This document shows, one piece after another, positions 1 to 6,633 of a stretch of DNA of 31,012 nt (the stretch's first letter is position 1; each line of letters starts with the position of its first letter). Source of the stretch: JAGXFP01 sp039714535 (GTDB lineage Bacteria > Desulfobacterota > Desulfobulbia > Desulfobulbales > JAGXFP01). The notes under the pieces were generated by a model. The model was not told the origin of the DNA, did no database searches, and worked only from the letters and a program-made list of their open reading frames with translations. Where the stretch lies: the NCBI GenBank assembly GCA_039714535.1, contig JBDLJC010000044.1, positions 1 to 31,012 of the forward strand. Direction: 5' to 3'. The translations under genes and the position numbers were made by a program.

Positions 1-192
1 CTGCAGGATGGCGTAAGATGCATGCCTTATGATGAAGGACATCGGAAAGCCGTGTACGGGAAAACCGTATGCACGGTTTGATGAGGGAGCATTGAGGAAC
101 GGTAGAATTTCGGAACACGTAGTAGCCGCGAGCGGCGAGGCGTTATTGCAAGGGCCGAAAACAACTATCTGAAATCAGTGCTCTACTCTACC
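1..192 (+). ncRNA. Group II intron 3' end (domains V and VI), partial
   Basis: A domain V hairpin is visible at about 46-80. The outer stem AAGCCGTG (47-54) pairs with CACGGTTT (72-79), the inner stem TACGG (55-59) pairs with CCGTA (65-69) around a GAAA-type loop, there is a two-base bulge at 70-71, and the AGC catalytic triad lies at 48-50. A domain VI stem follows, GAGCATTGA (87-95) with TCAGTGCTC (175-183), ending in a CTACTCTACC-like 3' end typical of bacterial group II introns. The rest of the intron, including any reverse transcriptase, would lie before the window. The exact 3' splice point (around 190-194) is inferred. Domain VI is unusually long, about 100 nt instead of the usual 35-45. 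Confidence 0.68.
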
Positions 193-220
193 CATTTTCA
201 TTTTTGACCCCATTTCTGAC

Positions 221-272
221 GTATCCTTTTTTGTTGGAACTCGGTTTTGGCGAATTGATTCCAACAGGATAC
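221..272. repeat. Imperfect inverted repeat just past the intron end
   Basis: GTATCC (221-226), six T and GTTGGAA (233-239) are mirrored by TTCCAAC (259-265), one A and GGATAC (267-272). The arms are nearly perfect except for the T run. It could fold as a hairpin or be the end of an old element. Nothing else is recognisable between the intron end and the antitoxin gene (193-393), a strongly AT-rich stretch. Confidence 0.4.
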
Positions 273-393
273 GGCATTTATTTTTTCACGCTTTTCTCAA
301 ACACCACTTTTGATCATAACTCTTTCTGTTGAGCCGAGACCCTGATTCTCAAGCCGCTTTTTTGTGGATCCCCAAAAAGTATTATTAAGTTTT

Positions 394-699
394 TTAGATG
401 AAAACTTTCAGCCCTTTTCTTTCGATTATGTCTAGTAGTTTTCTTGATGCTCCAGCAGGCTTTTTGCTACCCTGTTCCCATTTTTGAACAGTTGATAGGC
501 TAATATTAAAAACACTTGCAAAAGCTGCTTGGCTCAAATTGAATTTTTTTCTTATAGATGCAATTTTTTTAGGGCTATATTCTTGAACTTCTGGAATACA
601 GAGATTTGAAATGTTTTTCATCGTAATATCATCGACTAACCCACTTTTGTTTAAATCTTCAACTGTGCTTACAATTGATTTTACTATAGTCTTTCTCAT
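394..699 (-). CDS. HTH-type antitoxin, NadS/HigA-like (XRE family)
   Basis: This 101-residue protein has an XRE helix-turn-helix in its C-terminal half: a KIASIRKKFNLSQAAFA segment, then a recognition-helix region around STVQKWEQGSKKPAGASRKLL. The Q-WEQG-P-G pattern followed by LLDIIERKG is typical of NadS-like antitoxins, which bind and neutralise a RelE/HigB-family toxin and repress their own operon. It overlaps the upstream gene at 696-986 by four bases (ATGA), the usual tight toxin-first coupling. The low GC content relative to the genes after 2.9 kb suggests horizontal acquisition. The family call is from motifs and pairing; the DNA target is unknown. Confidence 0.85.
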   Translation of the reverse strand: MRKTIVKSIVSTVEDLNKSGLVDDITMKNISNLCIPEVQEYSPKKIASIRKKFNLSQAAFASVFNISLSTVQKWEQGSKKPAGASRKLLDIIERKGLKVFI

Positions 700-986
700 G
701 GTTCCACCTCAATGAATATACCATCTTTTATTGCTGTTTTTATTTTTTCGGGTGTCATGGTAAGTAAAATATTAGAAAATGTTTTGAACGCTATAAGCTC
801 TTTTTTAGTCAAATTTGATTTTTCGTTTTTAGCAAACCCGTGAATAAAAATGGCTATTTTTCCTTTTTTGTAGCAAACAATTGTTCTCCCGCTGCCACTT
901 TTACCTTTCCCTTTAAACCTGATCCTCTTTTTATAAATATGACCGCCAAGACTAGCATCAAAATTACCAGCTACAACTTCCATCAA
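696..986 (-). CDS. RelE/HigB-like toxin, N-terminus uncertain
   Basis: The 96-residue product carries family motifs of the RelE-type toxin that pairs with NadS-like antitoxins: a D-SLGG-IYKKRIR segment, a GKGKSGSGRTIVCYK segment, an F-HGFAKNEKSNL segment, and a C-terminal I-DG-FIEVE. Such toxins are ribosome-dependent mRNA interferases. The marked start is a TTG at 986. The same frame stays open upstream to a TAG at 1071-1073 and encodes family-like sequence (KTKEFEKWAS...IPKKELGKA) expected of the real N-terminus, but has no ATG, GTG or TTG there. Either a rare start codon is used or the 5' end has been mutated, leaving a shortened and possibly inactive toxin. It overlaps the antitoxin gene by four bases. 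Confidence 0.75.
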   Translation of the reverse strand: MMEVVAGNFDASLGGHIYKKRIRFKGKGKSGSGRTIVCYKKGKIAIFIHGFAKNEKSNLTKKELIAFKTFSNILLTMTPEKIKTAIKDGIFIEVEP

Positions 987-1073
987 AGCTTTGCCAAGTT
1001 CTTTTTTGGGAATCTGCTGGGTTGACGCCCATTTTTCGAATTCTTTTGTCTTTAGCTTTTGCGTAGTTAGCTA

Positions 1074-1620
1074 TAACACCTAGTGCTATACTTTGCAATA
1101 TGATGCTTTATTTGCTGGGGAAATAATGCACTTGAAGTTAAATTCATTGAGGGTGACCGTCTACTAATACCCCTATCCCCTCTACGTGAGGGGGATCAAG
1201 GTGGTCAGTCGGTAGTGGCCAAAAGAAAAAGACGGCCAGCTTGCGCGCTGACTATCAATCAAATTAGTGGCAGGGTAGGGTGGTAGAGTTGGTGGCTTTT
1301 AGTGTCTAGAATCAAGTTTAGACTGCTTTAAAACGCTTTAATATTGGTAGGTATGCGCTGAGAAAGAGCCTCTCACGCCGGCGTCCTTACCTAAAAATAG
1401 AACTGTCCTTTTTTTATGCTCAAAATTTGAGATTATATTTAAAAGTTAAAAGCCGCCACGCCCGGCTTGACGTGACGGCAAAGTGTCAAACGATGTTGAT
1501 CTGCCGCTTTTATTCTAAGGAATCTACAATCGGTGAACTCCCACGATGAGAGTGGGAAGCAGCTTTTTGAGGCTTATGCTATTCATCGTAAACGAACACC
1601 GCGAAGAAAGTCTGTTCATA
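1074..1620. other. Gene-free accessory region with hairpins
   Basis: I find no credible coding sequence here. It contains one copy of the 44-bp dispersed repeat (1346-1389). It also has a hairpin with arms GCCG-CACG / CGTG-CGGC at 1452-1479 and a small hairpin TCCCAC/GTGGGA at 1539-1557 followed by a short T run (1564-1568). The hairpin with the T run could end plus-strand transcription, but no plus-strand gene lies before it. Confidence 0.5.
1346..1389 (+). repeat. 44-bp structured direct repeat, copy 1
   Basis: The sequence matches 2472-2515 at 43 of 44 positions (A versus G at one site), with weaker similarity on both sides (about 1330-1408 versus 2456-2530). Inside it, TGAGA and TCTCA can pair, GCG and CGC extend that stem, and ACGCCGGCGT is a perfect 10-bp palindrome. 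In this copy AGGTA near the start can also pair with TACCT just after the end. With copy 2 it brackets the membrane protein gene at 1621-2130. Confidence 0.75.
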
Positions 1621-2130
1621 TCAAGTGAGTTTTGGATCTGTTGCTGGTACGTCTGTCGAGCTATTGTTATCCATGCAACTTTTGTAAGAAAAAGCGTTAG
1701 TCAAAACGCCAGCCAAAATTAATATTGTTGCACCGCATGCTACCATTCCGGAATAAACCAATGCTGCAACAGCTACTTCCATGGCAACTCCGATTAAAGC
1801 CAGGAACCAACTAGATATAAAAGCCAGCGCGGTTATTTGAAGAATCGCAGCAACAGTGAATGATACAACGGAGATTATACTTGCAGCTTGACCTAGTGTG
1901 TTAATTGAATGCGATATTGAACAAACACTTGATGGCCCCCTGCATTCTGCATACTCATTAAGGGCATTCATAATTGAAGGAATCAGAACAAAAGTTACGA
2001 CCCCCACCAAGGCGGCAGCCCCAAAAAGAGGGTAAGCGCTCGGCCAATAGTAGGCAAGTACTATTGCGGCACCTAAAAAAGCTATAGCTGCAGCAATTAG
2101 GCCTGATACGGTGTTAAGATTGCAATTCAT
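1621..2130 (-). CDS. Small integral membrane protein, unknown function
   Basis: This 169-residue protein is dominated by hydrophobic segments: two near the N-terminus (about residues 9-31 and 35-56) and one or two long ones between about 87 and 150, giving roughly four transmembrane helices. A polar loop with two cysteines (around CRGPSSVC) sits between the second and third. The C-terminus is short and hydrophilic. An excellent ribosome binding site, AAGGAG six bases before the ATG, supports a real gene and this start. I do not recognise the family. It lies alone between two copies of a 44-bp repeat, which suggests a cassette-like or mobile accessory gene. Confidence 0.65.
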   Translation of the reverse strand: MNCNLNTVSGLIAAAIAFLGAAIVLAYYWPSAYPLFGAAALVGVVTFVLIPSIMNALNEYAECRGPSSVCSISHSINTLGQAASIISVVSFTVAAILQITALAFISSWFLALIGVAMEVAVAALVYSGMVACGATILILAGVLTNAFSYKSCMDNNSSTDVPATDPKLT

Positions 2131-2471
2131 AATTAGCTCCTTTTCATATATTGATATTAATTAATAAGTAGGTGGATTTGTCGGTATTTAATATGTTTTT
2201 GGGAGGACTCTCCTTCGCAAAATCAATATATAGTTATTTGAATCTCACATTTGCTTAAAAGATACTGCAAATTCTTGATAACTGATATTATCAGCTTAAT
2301 TTTTTTCTGGCAAGTAATACCAGTATGTTTTCCATAATGTGATACTGGTTTAACTTGTTATATGGAGTTCAATATAACTACGGTAGAAAAATACTATAGG
2401 ATTAGACGGCAACTTAGTGGCTCTAGGTGGCTTAAATTAACAGTTGAACTGTTTTTCAAAGCGTTGATATA

Positions 2472-2515
2472 GGTAGGTATGCGCTGAGAAAGGGCCTCTC
2501 ACGCCGGCGTCCTTA
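2472..2515 (+). repeat. 44-bp structured direct repeat, copy 2
   Basis: This copy is 43/44 identical to 1346-1389 and in the same orientation, with the same internal TGAGA/TCTCA pairing and ACGCCGGCGT palindrome. It is followed by a duplicated CTGTCCTGAAA (2529-2539 region and just after) and an AGGACA that can pair with the second TGTCCT. The rest of the gene-free stretch 2131-2649 otherwise shows only the tRNA promoter. Confidence 0.75.
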
Positions 2516-2590
2516 TTTAAAATTAGTACTGTCCTGAAACTGTCCTGAAAAAATAGGACATTTTCGATGTTTTTCGATGAAAATCGGAAG

Positions 2591-2619
2591 TTGCTTTTTA
2601 TGAGAAGGGATGATATAAA
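2591..2619 (+). promoter_or_regulatory. Sigma-70-type promoter for tRNA-Leu
   Basis: A -35 box TTGCTT (2591-2596), a 17-base spacer and a -10 box TATAAA (2614-2619) lie about 30 bases before the mature tRNA start. Spacing and box quality fit a vegetative promoter. Confidence 0.65.
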
Positions 2620-2649
2620 ACCTCTGTTTTCAAGATATACCAAGAGATT

Positions 2650-2736
2650 GCCTGGGTGGCGGAACTGGTAGACGCAAGGGACTTAAAATCCCTCGGGGTT
2701 CGCCCCGTGCGAGTTCGATTCTCGCCCTAGGCACCA
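2650..2736 (+). tRNA. tRNA-Leu, anticodon UAA
   Basis: The 87-base molecule folds as a class II tRNA. The acceptor arms GCCTGGG and CCTAGGC pair with one G-U. The anticodon stem AGGGA/TCCCT holds loop CTTAAAA with anticodon TAA at 2684-2686. A variable-arm hairpin (CGGGG...CCCCG type) is present, the T arm contains GTTCGATTC, and the 3' CCA is encoded (2734-2736). It reads UUA (and UUG by wobble) leucine codons. tRNA genes of this kind are common integration targets, and the accessory DNA ends just upstream. Confidence 0.97.
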
Positions 2737-2746
2737 TGCATGACAA

Positions 2747-2785
2747 GGGGTATTCGGCACTATTGACCGGATGCCCCCTTTTTTT
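2747..2785 (+). terminator. Intrinsic terminator of tRNA-Leu
   Basis: GGGGTATTCGG pairs with CCGGATGCCCC (two G-U pairs) around a loop of about nine bases and is followed by a run of seven or more T. It begins ten bases after the tRNA CCA end. Confidence 0.9.
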
Positions 2786-2814
2786 GTCCAAAATCCTAGC
2801 TATGACATAAAAAA

Positions 2815-2843
2815 GCGGGCCGCATTGATTGCGGCCCGCTTTT
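2815..2843. terminator. Bidirectional terminator between tRNA and HNH gene
   Basis: A perfect 9-bp stem GCGGGCCGC/GCGGCCCGC with loop ATTGATT is preceded by A6 and followed by T4. It can act in both directions, between the tRNA gene and the convergent HNH gene ending at 2911. Confidence 0.85.
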
Positions 2844-2910
2844 AAGTTGATGCTGGGTGGTGTCCAGGTTATATGCCCTCGGGCGCTTTACGACGTTGAG
2901 CTCGCTTTTC

Positions 2911-3900
2911 TTACTTCCGGAGGATTTTTTCCCGGTGCCAATGGAGATTTTCCTGGGATGGTTTAAATGATTCCTGTTTGGGTTTGGCGATGATCCGATC
3001 TTTGAATATCAGCAGATGTCCCGGCAGATTGCCGTTCAGTCGTATGGCTGTCGGGATTATAACTTCATTTTTCCTGCCGATCCCAAGTAGGCCGTTCTCG
3101 AAGGTCCAGCCGCAAATTTTGCATAAAGCCAGGCCGTTACTGGGATGGTCGTCCTTGCTTATGTGCCAGGGGACGATATGGATCCCATTAACGGCGGAAT
3201 GACCTTCAGGGGTCATCAGTTTAATGCCGCAGATTGCGCACCGATGGTCGTATATCTCTACGAGTGCCGAATTGAAACCCAGCAAGGAGATTCTCTCATT
3301 AATCTCTTCCCCCCGGCCTGTTTTGATGCTCGGTACCGGCGCGCCGCTCAATAACTCCTTGCTGTGGATAGCGGCGCCGTGATTTATCAAAGCCACATCC
3401 AGAAGAGCCGGGCGGATCTTAGGGCTAAAATAGGTTGAGATCAGGGCTTCCCGAAGTTTTTTCCTGGAATGGCCGATGTTTAGCAGGGGGAAGATGTCTG
3501 TATCCATCTTGGCGCCAATATAGTTCTTCTGGAGTCTTCTCATGGAGGTGACCGGTTGACTGTTGGCTATTTCCTTGCTGGTAGTTTCCCAGAATCCGTC
3601 ATCTTCAAGGTCCAGAAAGGTAGTGGCAAGTTCGCTGTCAAGATCCGGCGGGGCGATGGTCTGCCAATAGCGATTGTAGGTTGCCGCAAGCTCGAAGGAT
3701 GGCTCGATGAAGTTTTCCTGCAGGGAGCCGTTTGCGGTCATGTCAATCACTGAAAGGATCAATAACGGCTTGCAGGGGGAGCGAAAATGGGTGCTTTCTC
3801 CCCATTTGCCTTTGTCGGTAGGAATACGTAGTTTAACAAGCTTTTTGAGGCACGAATTTATTTGGCTGCTCATTTTTTTGTTGTCTATCGGGGTTGGCAT
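2911..3900 (-). CDS. HNH endonuclease, putative modification-dependent restriction enzyme
   Basis: This 329-residue protein has an N-terminal part with the CKPLLILSVIDM segment (about 43-54), like the HKPLLLL signature of the sulfur/methyl-DNA-recognition (SBD-like) domains found before HNH nucleases of the ScoMcrA type. Its C-terminal HNH_2-type nuclease has CAIC (221-224), HIVPWH (H241), the NGLAL asparagine (N255) and CKIC (260-263). Such enzymes cut foreign DNA that carries backbone or base modification. The usual LCxxHHxxFDxG motif reads LCKICGWTFENG here, so the double histidine is replaced by Cys-Gly and a four-cysteine zinc site is likely. The gene stands alone with no methylase or partner next to it. 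The nuclease fold is well supported; the substrate is inferred. Confidence 0.82.
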   Translation of the reverse strand: MPTPIDNKKMSSQINSCLKKLVKLRIPTDKGKWGESTHFRSPCKPLLILSVIDMTANGSLQENFIEPSFELAATYNRYWQTIAPPDLDSELATTFLDLEDDGFWETTSKEIANSQPVTSMRRLQKNYIGAKMDTDIFPLLNIGHSRKKLREALISTYFSPKIRPALLDVALINHGAAIHSKELLSGAPVPSIKTGRGEEINERISLLGFNSALVEIYDHRCAICGIKLMTPEGHSAVNGIHIVPWHISKDDHPSNGLALCKICGWTFENGLLGIGRKNEVIIPTAIRLNGNLPGHLLIFKDRIIAKPKQESFKPSQENLHWHREKILRK

Positions 3901-4037
3901 GCGTTAACCGCTGTGATCTTTCAGGTTAAAAAAAACAAAAATTGGGCCGGATGTAAAGGCTTTGTTTGAAATTACGCAAAAGATGTAGCCGCAACAGGGC
4001 CAGGCGCATAAGTGTCTGAATTTAGATTGGTTGTTAG

Positions 4038-4066
4038 GCTGGCCCAGGTGAGGCTTTTGGGCCAGC
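4038..4066. repeat. Inverted repeat downstream of the flavoprotein gene
   Basis: GCTGGCCC (4038-4045) and GGGCCAGC (4059-4066) form a perfect 8-bp stem. It lies about 45 bases past the stop of the flavoprotein gene and may serve as a hairpin terminator or mRNA-stabilising structure, but lacks a T run on the minus strand. Nothing else is seen in 3901-4110. Confidence 0.5.
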
Positions 4067-4110
4067 GCAAAAAGTTAACTATGCACATGGCTCAGGCTGG
4101 ACACTCGCAA

Positions 4111-5562
4111 TTAAGGCCCGCAAGCGCTGCCTCTGAAGCGGAACAGGAACTTTAATATCTTCCTGACCTTTTCGGAAAAGATCTTTCCCGAAAAGGTCGA
4201 ACCCACTACTCTTTTGTTGATTTCGGTCAGGGTTGGGTAGGGGTGGATGGCCCCGGCCAGCCCGGAAAGTTTGACCTTGCCGTTTAAGGCCGCCACCCAT
4301 TGCCCCAGCAGCTCTCCGGCGTGGAGGCCGACAATCTGGACGCCGATGGGTTTATTGCTCTTGCCGAGCAACAGCTTGATCTGGCCGCTCTCCTCTCCTT
4401 CGGCCAGACTCCGATCATTGTCGGCGAAGTTCTCCGTCCATATCTGGTAGTCGAGACCTGCGGCCCTGGCCATCTTCTCGTTCATGCCGATGCTGGCCAG
4501 TTCCGGCCCGGTGTAGGTGCACCAAGGCATCCAGGTGTAATCAACTTTGCGGGGCAGATGGAAAATGGCGTTGCTGATCACGATCCCGCCTTCGTAGCCG
4601 GCGGCGTGGGTGAACTGGTAGCCGCCGATCACATCGCCGGCCCCGTAGATGTGTTTCTGGCTGGTTCTTAAGCGTTTATCAACCTTGATCCCCTTGCGGT
4701 CAAAGTCGACCCCGATCTCCGCCAGGCCGAGACCGTCAATATTAACCGAGCGGCCCAGGGCCACCAGGATTTCGGCGCCGCTGATGGCCAGTTCCTTGCC
4801 ATCACTGGTTCCAATGGTAATTTCCCGGCGGTCGCCCAGGTCTCTGGCCCGGAGCATCTTGCAGCCCAGGTGGAAGGTGACCCCCTCAGCTTGCAGGACA
4901 TTCATGACCAGATCAGCCATGTCCTGGTCCTCCTTGCTGAGGATCTGGGTGTTGCGCTGGATCACCGTAACCCTGGAGCCGAGACGGCAGAAGGCCTGGG
5001 CCATCTCAATGGCTATTGGCCCGGCCCCGAGGATAATCAACGATTCCGGCAGCTTGTCCAGATAGAAGATCTCCCGATTGGTCAGATAGGGGACTTGCTC
5101 AAGGCCTTCGACCGGCGGCATGGCCGGGGAAGAACCGGTGGCCAGCAGCCATTTTTGGGCGGAGATACTTTTACCGCCCAGGTCAACGGTGTGTTCGTCG
5201 GTAAAGCGGGGCGCGCCGAATTCTATCTTAGCGCCAAGCTTGCAGAAGCGCTCCACCGAGTCGTGCTGTTGGATTTTTCCGACTACCGAGCGAATCCGGT
5301 CGGCCACGACTTTAAAATCAACCGGCTGTCGGGCCATTGCCGGCAGGCCGAACCGGGGCCCGTTTTGCATCAGGTGGTAAACATGGGCCGTCTTGATCAG
5401 AGTTTTACTGGGCACGCAGCCGAAATGGAGACAGTCGCCGCCCAGTTCACTTTCTTTTTCAATCAACAGGGTTTTGGCGCCAAGTTGGGCTGCCCCGGAG
5501 GCCACGGTCAGCCCGGCGGCGCCGCCGCCGATAATGCCGATATCGTAATCATGATTTGCCAT
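4111..5562 (-). CDS. FAD-dependent pyridine nucleotide-disulfide oxidoreductase (MerA/Lpd-like)
   Basis: This 483-residue class I flavoprotein disulfide reductase has an FAD-binding GGGAAG at 12-17, the redox-active disulfide in GGDCLHFGCVPSK (C44 and C49), a second Rossmann motif GAGPIAIEMA near 178-188 for NAD(P)H, the FAD-contacting GAGDV segment near 310, and the C-terminal dimer-interface HPYPTLTE with H440 and E447 that completes the active site of the partner subunit. Such enzymes pass electrons from NAD(P)H through FAD and the disulfide to lipoamide, mercuric ion or unknown disulfides. The C-terminus ends in a basic tail without the paired cysteines of true mercuric reductase, so that function is unlikely. 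It follows the DedA-family gene on the same strand, and this pair is common in bacteria. The ATG at 5562 has a GGTAGGT-like site upstream. Confidence 0.9.
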   Translation of the reverse strand: MANHDYDIGIIGGGAAGLTVASGAAQLGAKTLLIEKESELGGDCLHFGCVPSKTLIKTAHVYHLMQNGPRFGLPAMARQPVDFKVVADRIRSVVGKIQQHDSVERFCKLGAKIEFGAPRFTDEHTVDLGGKSISAQKWLLATGSSPAMPPVEGLEQVPYLTNREIFYLDKLPESLIILGAGPIAIEMAQAFCRLGSRVTVIQRNTQILSKEDQDMADLVMNVLQAEGVTFHLGCKMLRARDLGDRREITIGTSDGKELAISGAEILVALGRSVNIDGLGLAEIGVDFDRKGIKVDKRLRTSQKHIYGAGDVIGGYQFTHAAGYEGGIVISNAIFHLPRKVDYTWMPWCTYTGPELASIGMNEKMARAAGLDYQIWTENFADNDRSLAEGEESGQIKLLLGKSNKPIGVQIVGLHAGELLGQWVAALNGKVKLSGLAGAIHPYPTLTEINKRVVGSTFSGKIFSEKVRKILKFLFRFRGSACGP

Positions 5563-5584
5563 AATTTACCTACCCTTGGTTATA

Positions 5585-5745
5585 GGAGGGTGTCCGAGAA
5601 TAGCGACCCTGCTGCAAAAACGGATAAATCGGCCCATTTTCCCGCTAATTTACATTAAATAGCGCTGCTATTTGCCGAAAATGATCGAAAAACTGGTCTC
5701 GATTTTCCGTCTTTTCGCTACGGCTTCAATTCTCGGACACCCTCC
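5585..5745. mobile_element. MITE with 17-bp terminal inverted repeats and TA flanks
   Basis: The segment begins GGAGGGTGTCCGAGAAT and ends with its exact complement ATTCTCGGACACCCTCC, and a TA dinucleotide flanks each side, giving 19-bp symmetric ends at 5583-5601 and 5729-5747. At 161 bp with no open frame of note, this is the layout of a non-autonomous miniature transposon mobilised by an IS630/Tc1-mariner-type transposase, which duplicates TA. No such transposase is in the window. It sits between the DedA-family gene and the flavoprotein gene, and the last residues and stop codon of the DedA gene (5726-5745) come from the element. Confidence 0.8.
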
Positions 5746-6433
5746 TAGCTGATTTATTACGGTAAAGCGCCATTAGTTTTTTGACGGTTATCGGGAATAA
5801 TCCCAGGATGACAAAGGAACCAATCAGGCCGGGTGAGAGGATGGTGCCCAGGGAGTCAATTTTAGCCAACTCCTTGCCGGCATTGACGAAGACCATGGTG
5901 CCGGCCAGCATGCCAAGCTGTGACACCCAGAAAAAGGTGGTAATCCGCATCTTGGTCAGCCCCATCAGCAGGTTGATCATGAAAAAAGGGAAAACCGGAA
6001 TCAGCCGGACCGTAAACAGGTAAAAAGACCCCTCTTTCTTGATGCCGTCATTGATGGTGGTCAGGTGGTTGCCGAATTTGGTCTGGACCCACTCCCTGAG
6101 CAGGAAGCGGGAGACAATGCAGGCGAGGCTGGCGCCGATGGTGCTGGCAAATGACACCACTACAGTGCCGATTACAAAACCGAACAGGGCGCCGCCGGCC
6201 AGGGTCATGACCGCGGCCCCCGGCAGCGACAGGGCGGTTACCCCGATATAGATGGCCATGTAGGCGGTAATGACCGTTAATTGGTGGGCATCGTACAGTC
6301 GGCTGAAATGGGCCTGGGAATCTTTCAGGTAGGCGAGGGTGAGGTATTGACCGAGATCAAAGTATTTGAACAGGGCCACGGCGGCCAAGCCTGCCAAGAG
6401 CAGCGCAACTTTTTTGATATTTTTTTTAGTCAT
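5726..6433 (-). CDS. TVP38/TMEM64 (DedA/SNARE-associated) family membrane protein
   Basis: This 235-residue protein has about six hydrophobic segments and the family landmarks: a LSLPGAAVMTLAGGALFG region around 88-105 and a VRLIPVFPFFMINLLMG region around 148-164, matching the two re-entrant, lipid-facing motifs of VTT/DedA proteins. Relatives take part in lipid scrambling or membrane homeostasis, and bacterial ones often sit with an Lpd/MerA-like flavoprotein, as here. The final residues RRVSEN and the stop are encoded by the terminal repeat of a MITE, so the native C-terminus has been replaced. The ATG at 6433 is the natural start. Confidence 0.9.
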   Translation of the reverse strand: MTKKNIKKVALLLAGLAAVALFKYFDLGQYLTLAYLKDSQAHFSRLYDAHQLTVITAYMAIYIGVTALSLPGAAVMTLAGGALFGFVIGTVVVSFASTIGASLACIVSRFLLREWVQTKFGNHLTTINDGIKKEGSFYLFTVRLIPVFPFFMINLLMGLTKMRITTFFWVSQLGMLAGTMVFVNAGKELAKIDSLGTILSPGLIGSFVILGLFPITVKKLMALYRNKSARRVSEN

Positions 6434-6470
6434 TGGTTATCCAGTAAATAATAAGAATTATGGAGTGTGG

Positions 6471-6491
6471 CTGATTATCGCATATAATCAG
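6471..6491. promoter_or_regulatory. Perfect palindrome, candidate operator before the DedA-type gene
   Basis: CTGATTAT (6471-6478) and ATAATCAG (6484-6491) form an 8-bp perfect inverted repeat with a 5-base spacer, 38 bases before the start codon of the gene at 5726-6433. Read on the minus strand, a GATAAT -10 box overlaps it with a TTGGAA -35 box 18 bases further upstream, so a bound dimeric regulator could block transcription. The regulator is unknown. Confidence 0.45.
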
Positions 6492-6633
6492 TCTTGATTC
6501 CAATCATAACATTATTTGATCGACATGCCGCATTTTGTGATTTTACCCGCGCAATTTAGGCCTTTTGCCGTGCTGGTGATTTTATCGGCCATTGGAGTTT
6601 TTGCTATCACGAGGACAAGGTGGTCCGGGTTTA

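Noticed and set aside
1060..2530. Chromosomal integron array with attC sites
   Set aside because: The arrangement of orphan gene, toxin-antitoxin pair and intron is reminiscent, but I could not find paired RYYYAAC and GTTRRRY core sites with the right spacing, nor an integrase.
2437..2643. Minus-strand open frame of 68 codons
   Set aside because: It overlaps the 44-bp repeat and the tRNA promoter, has no ribosome binding site and no family features.
4870..5658. Plus-strand open frame of 262 codons opposite the flavoprotein gene
   Set aside because: It is antisense to a clear FAD/NAD oxidoreductase with all motifs and extends through the MITE; composition is not protein-like.
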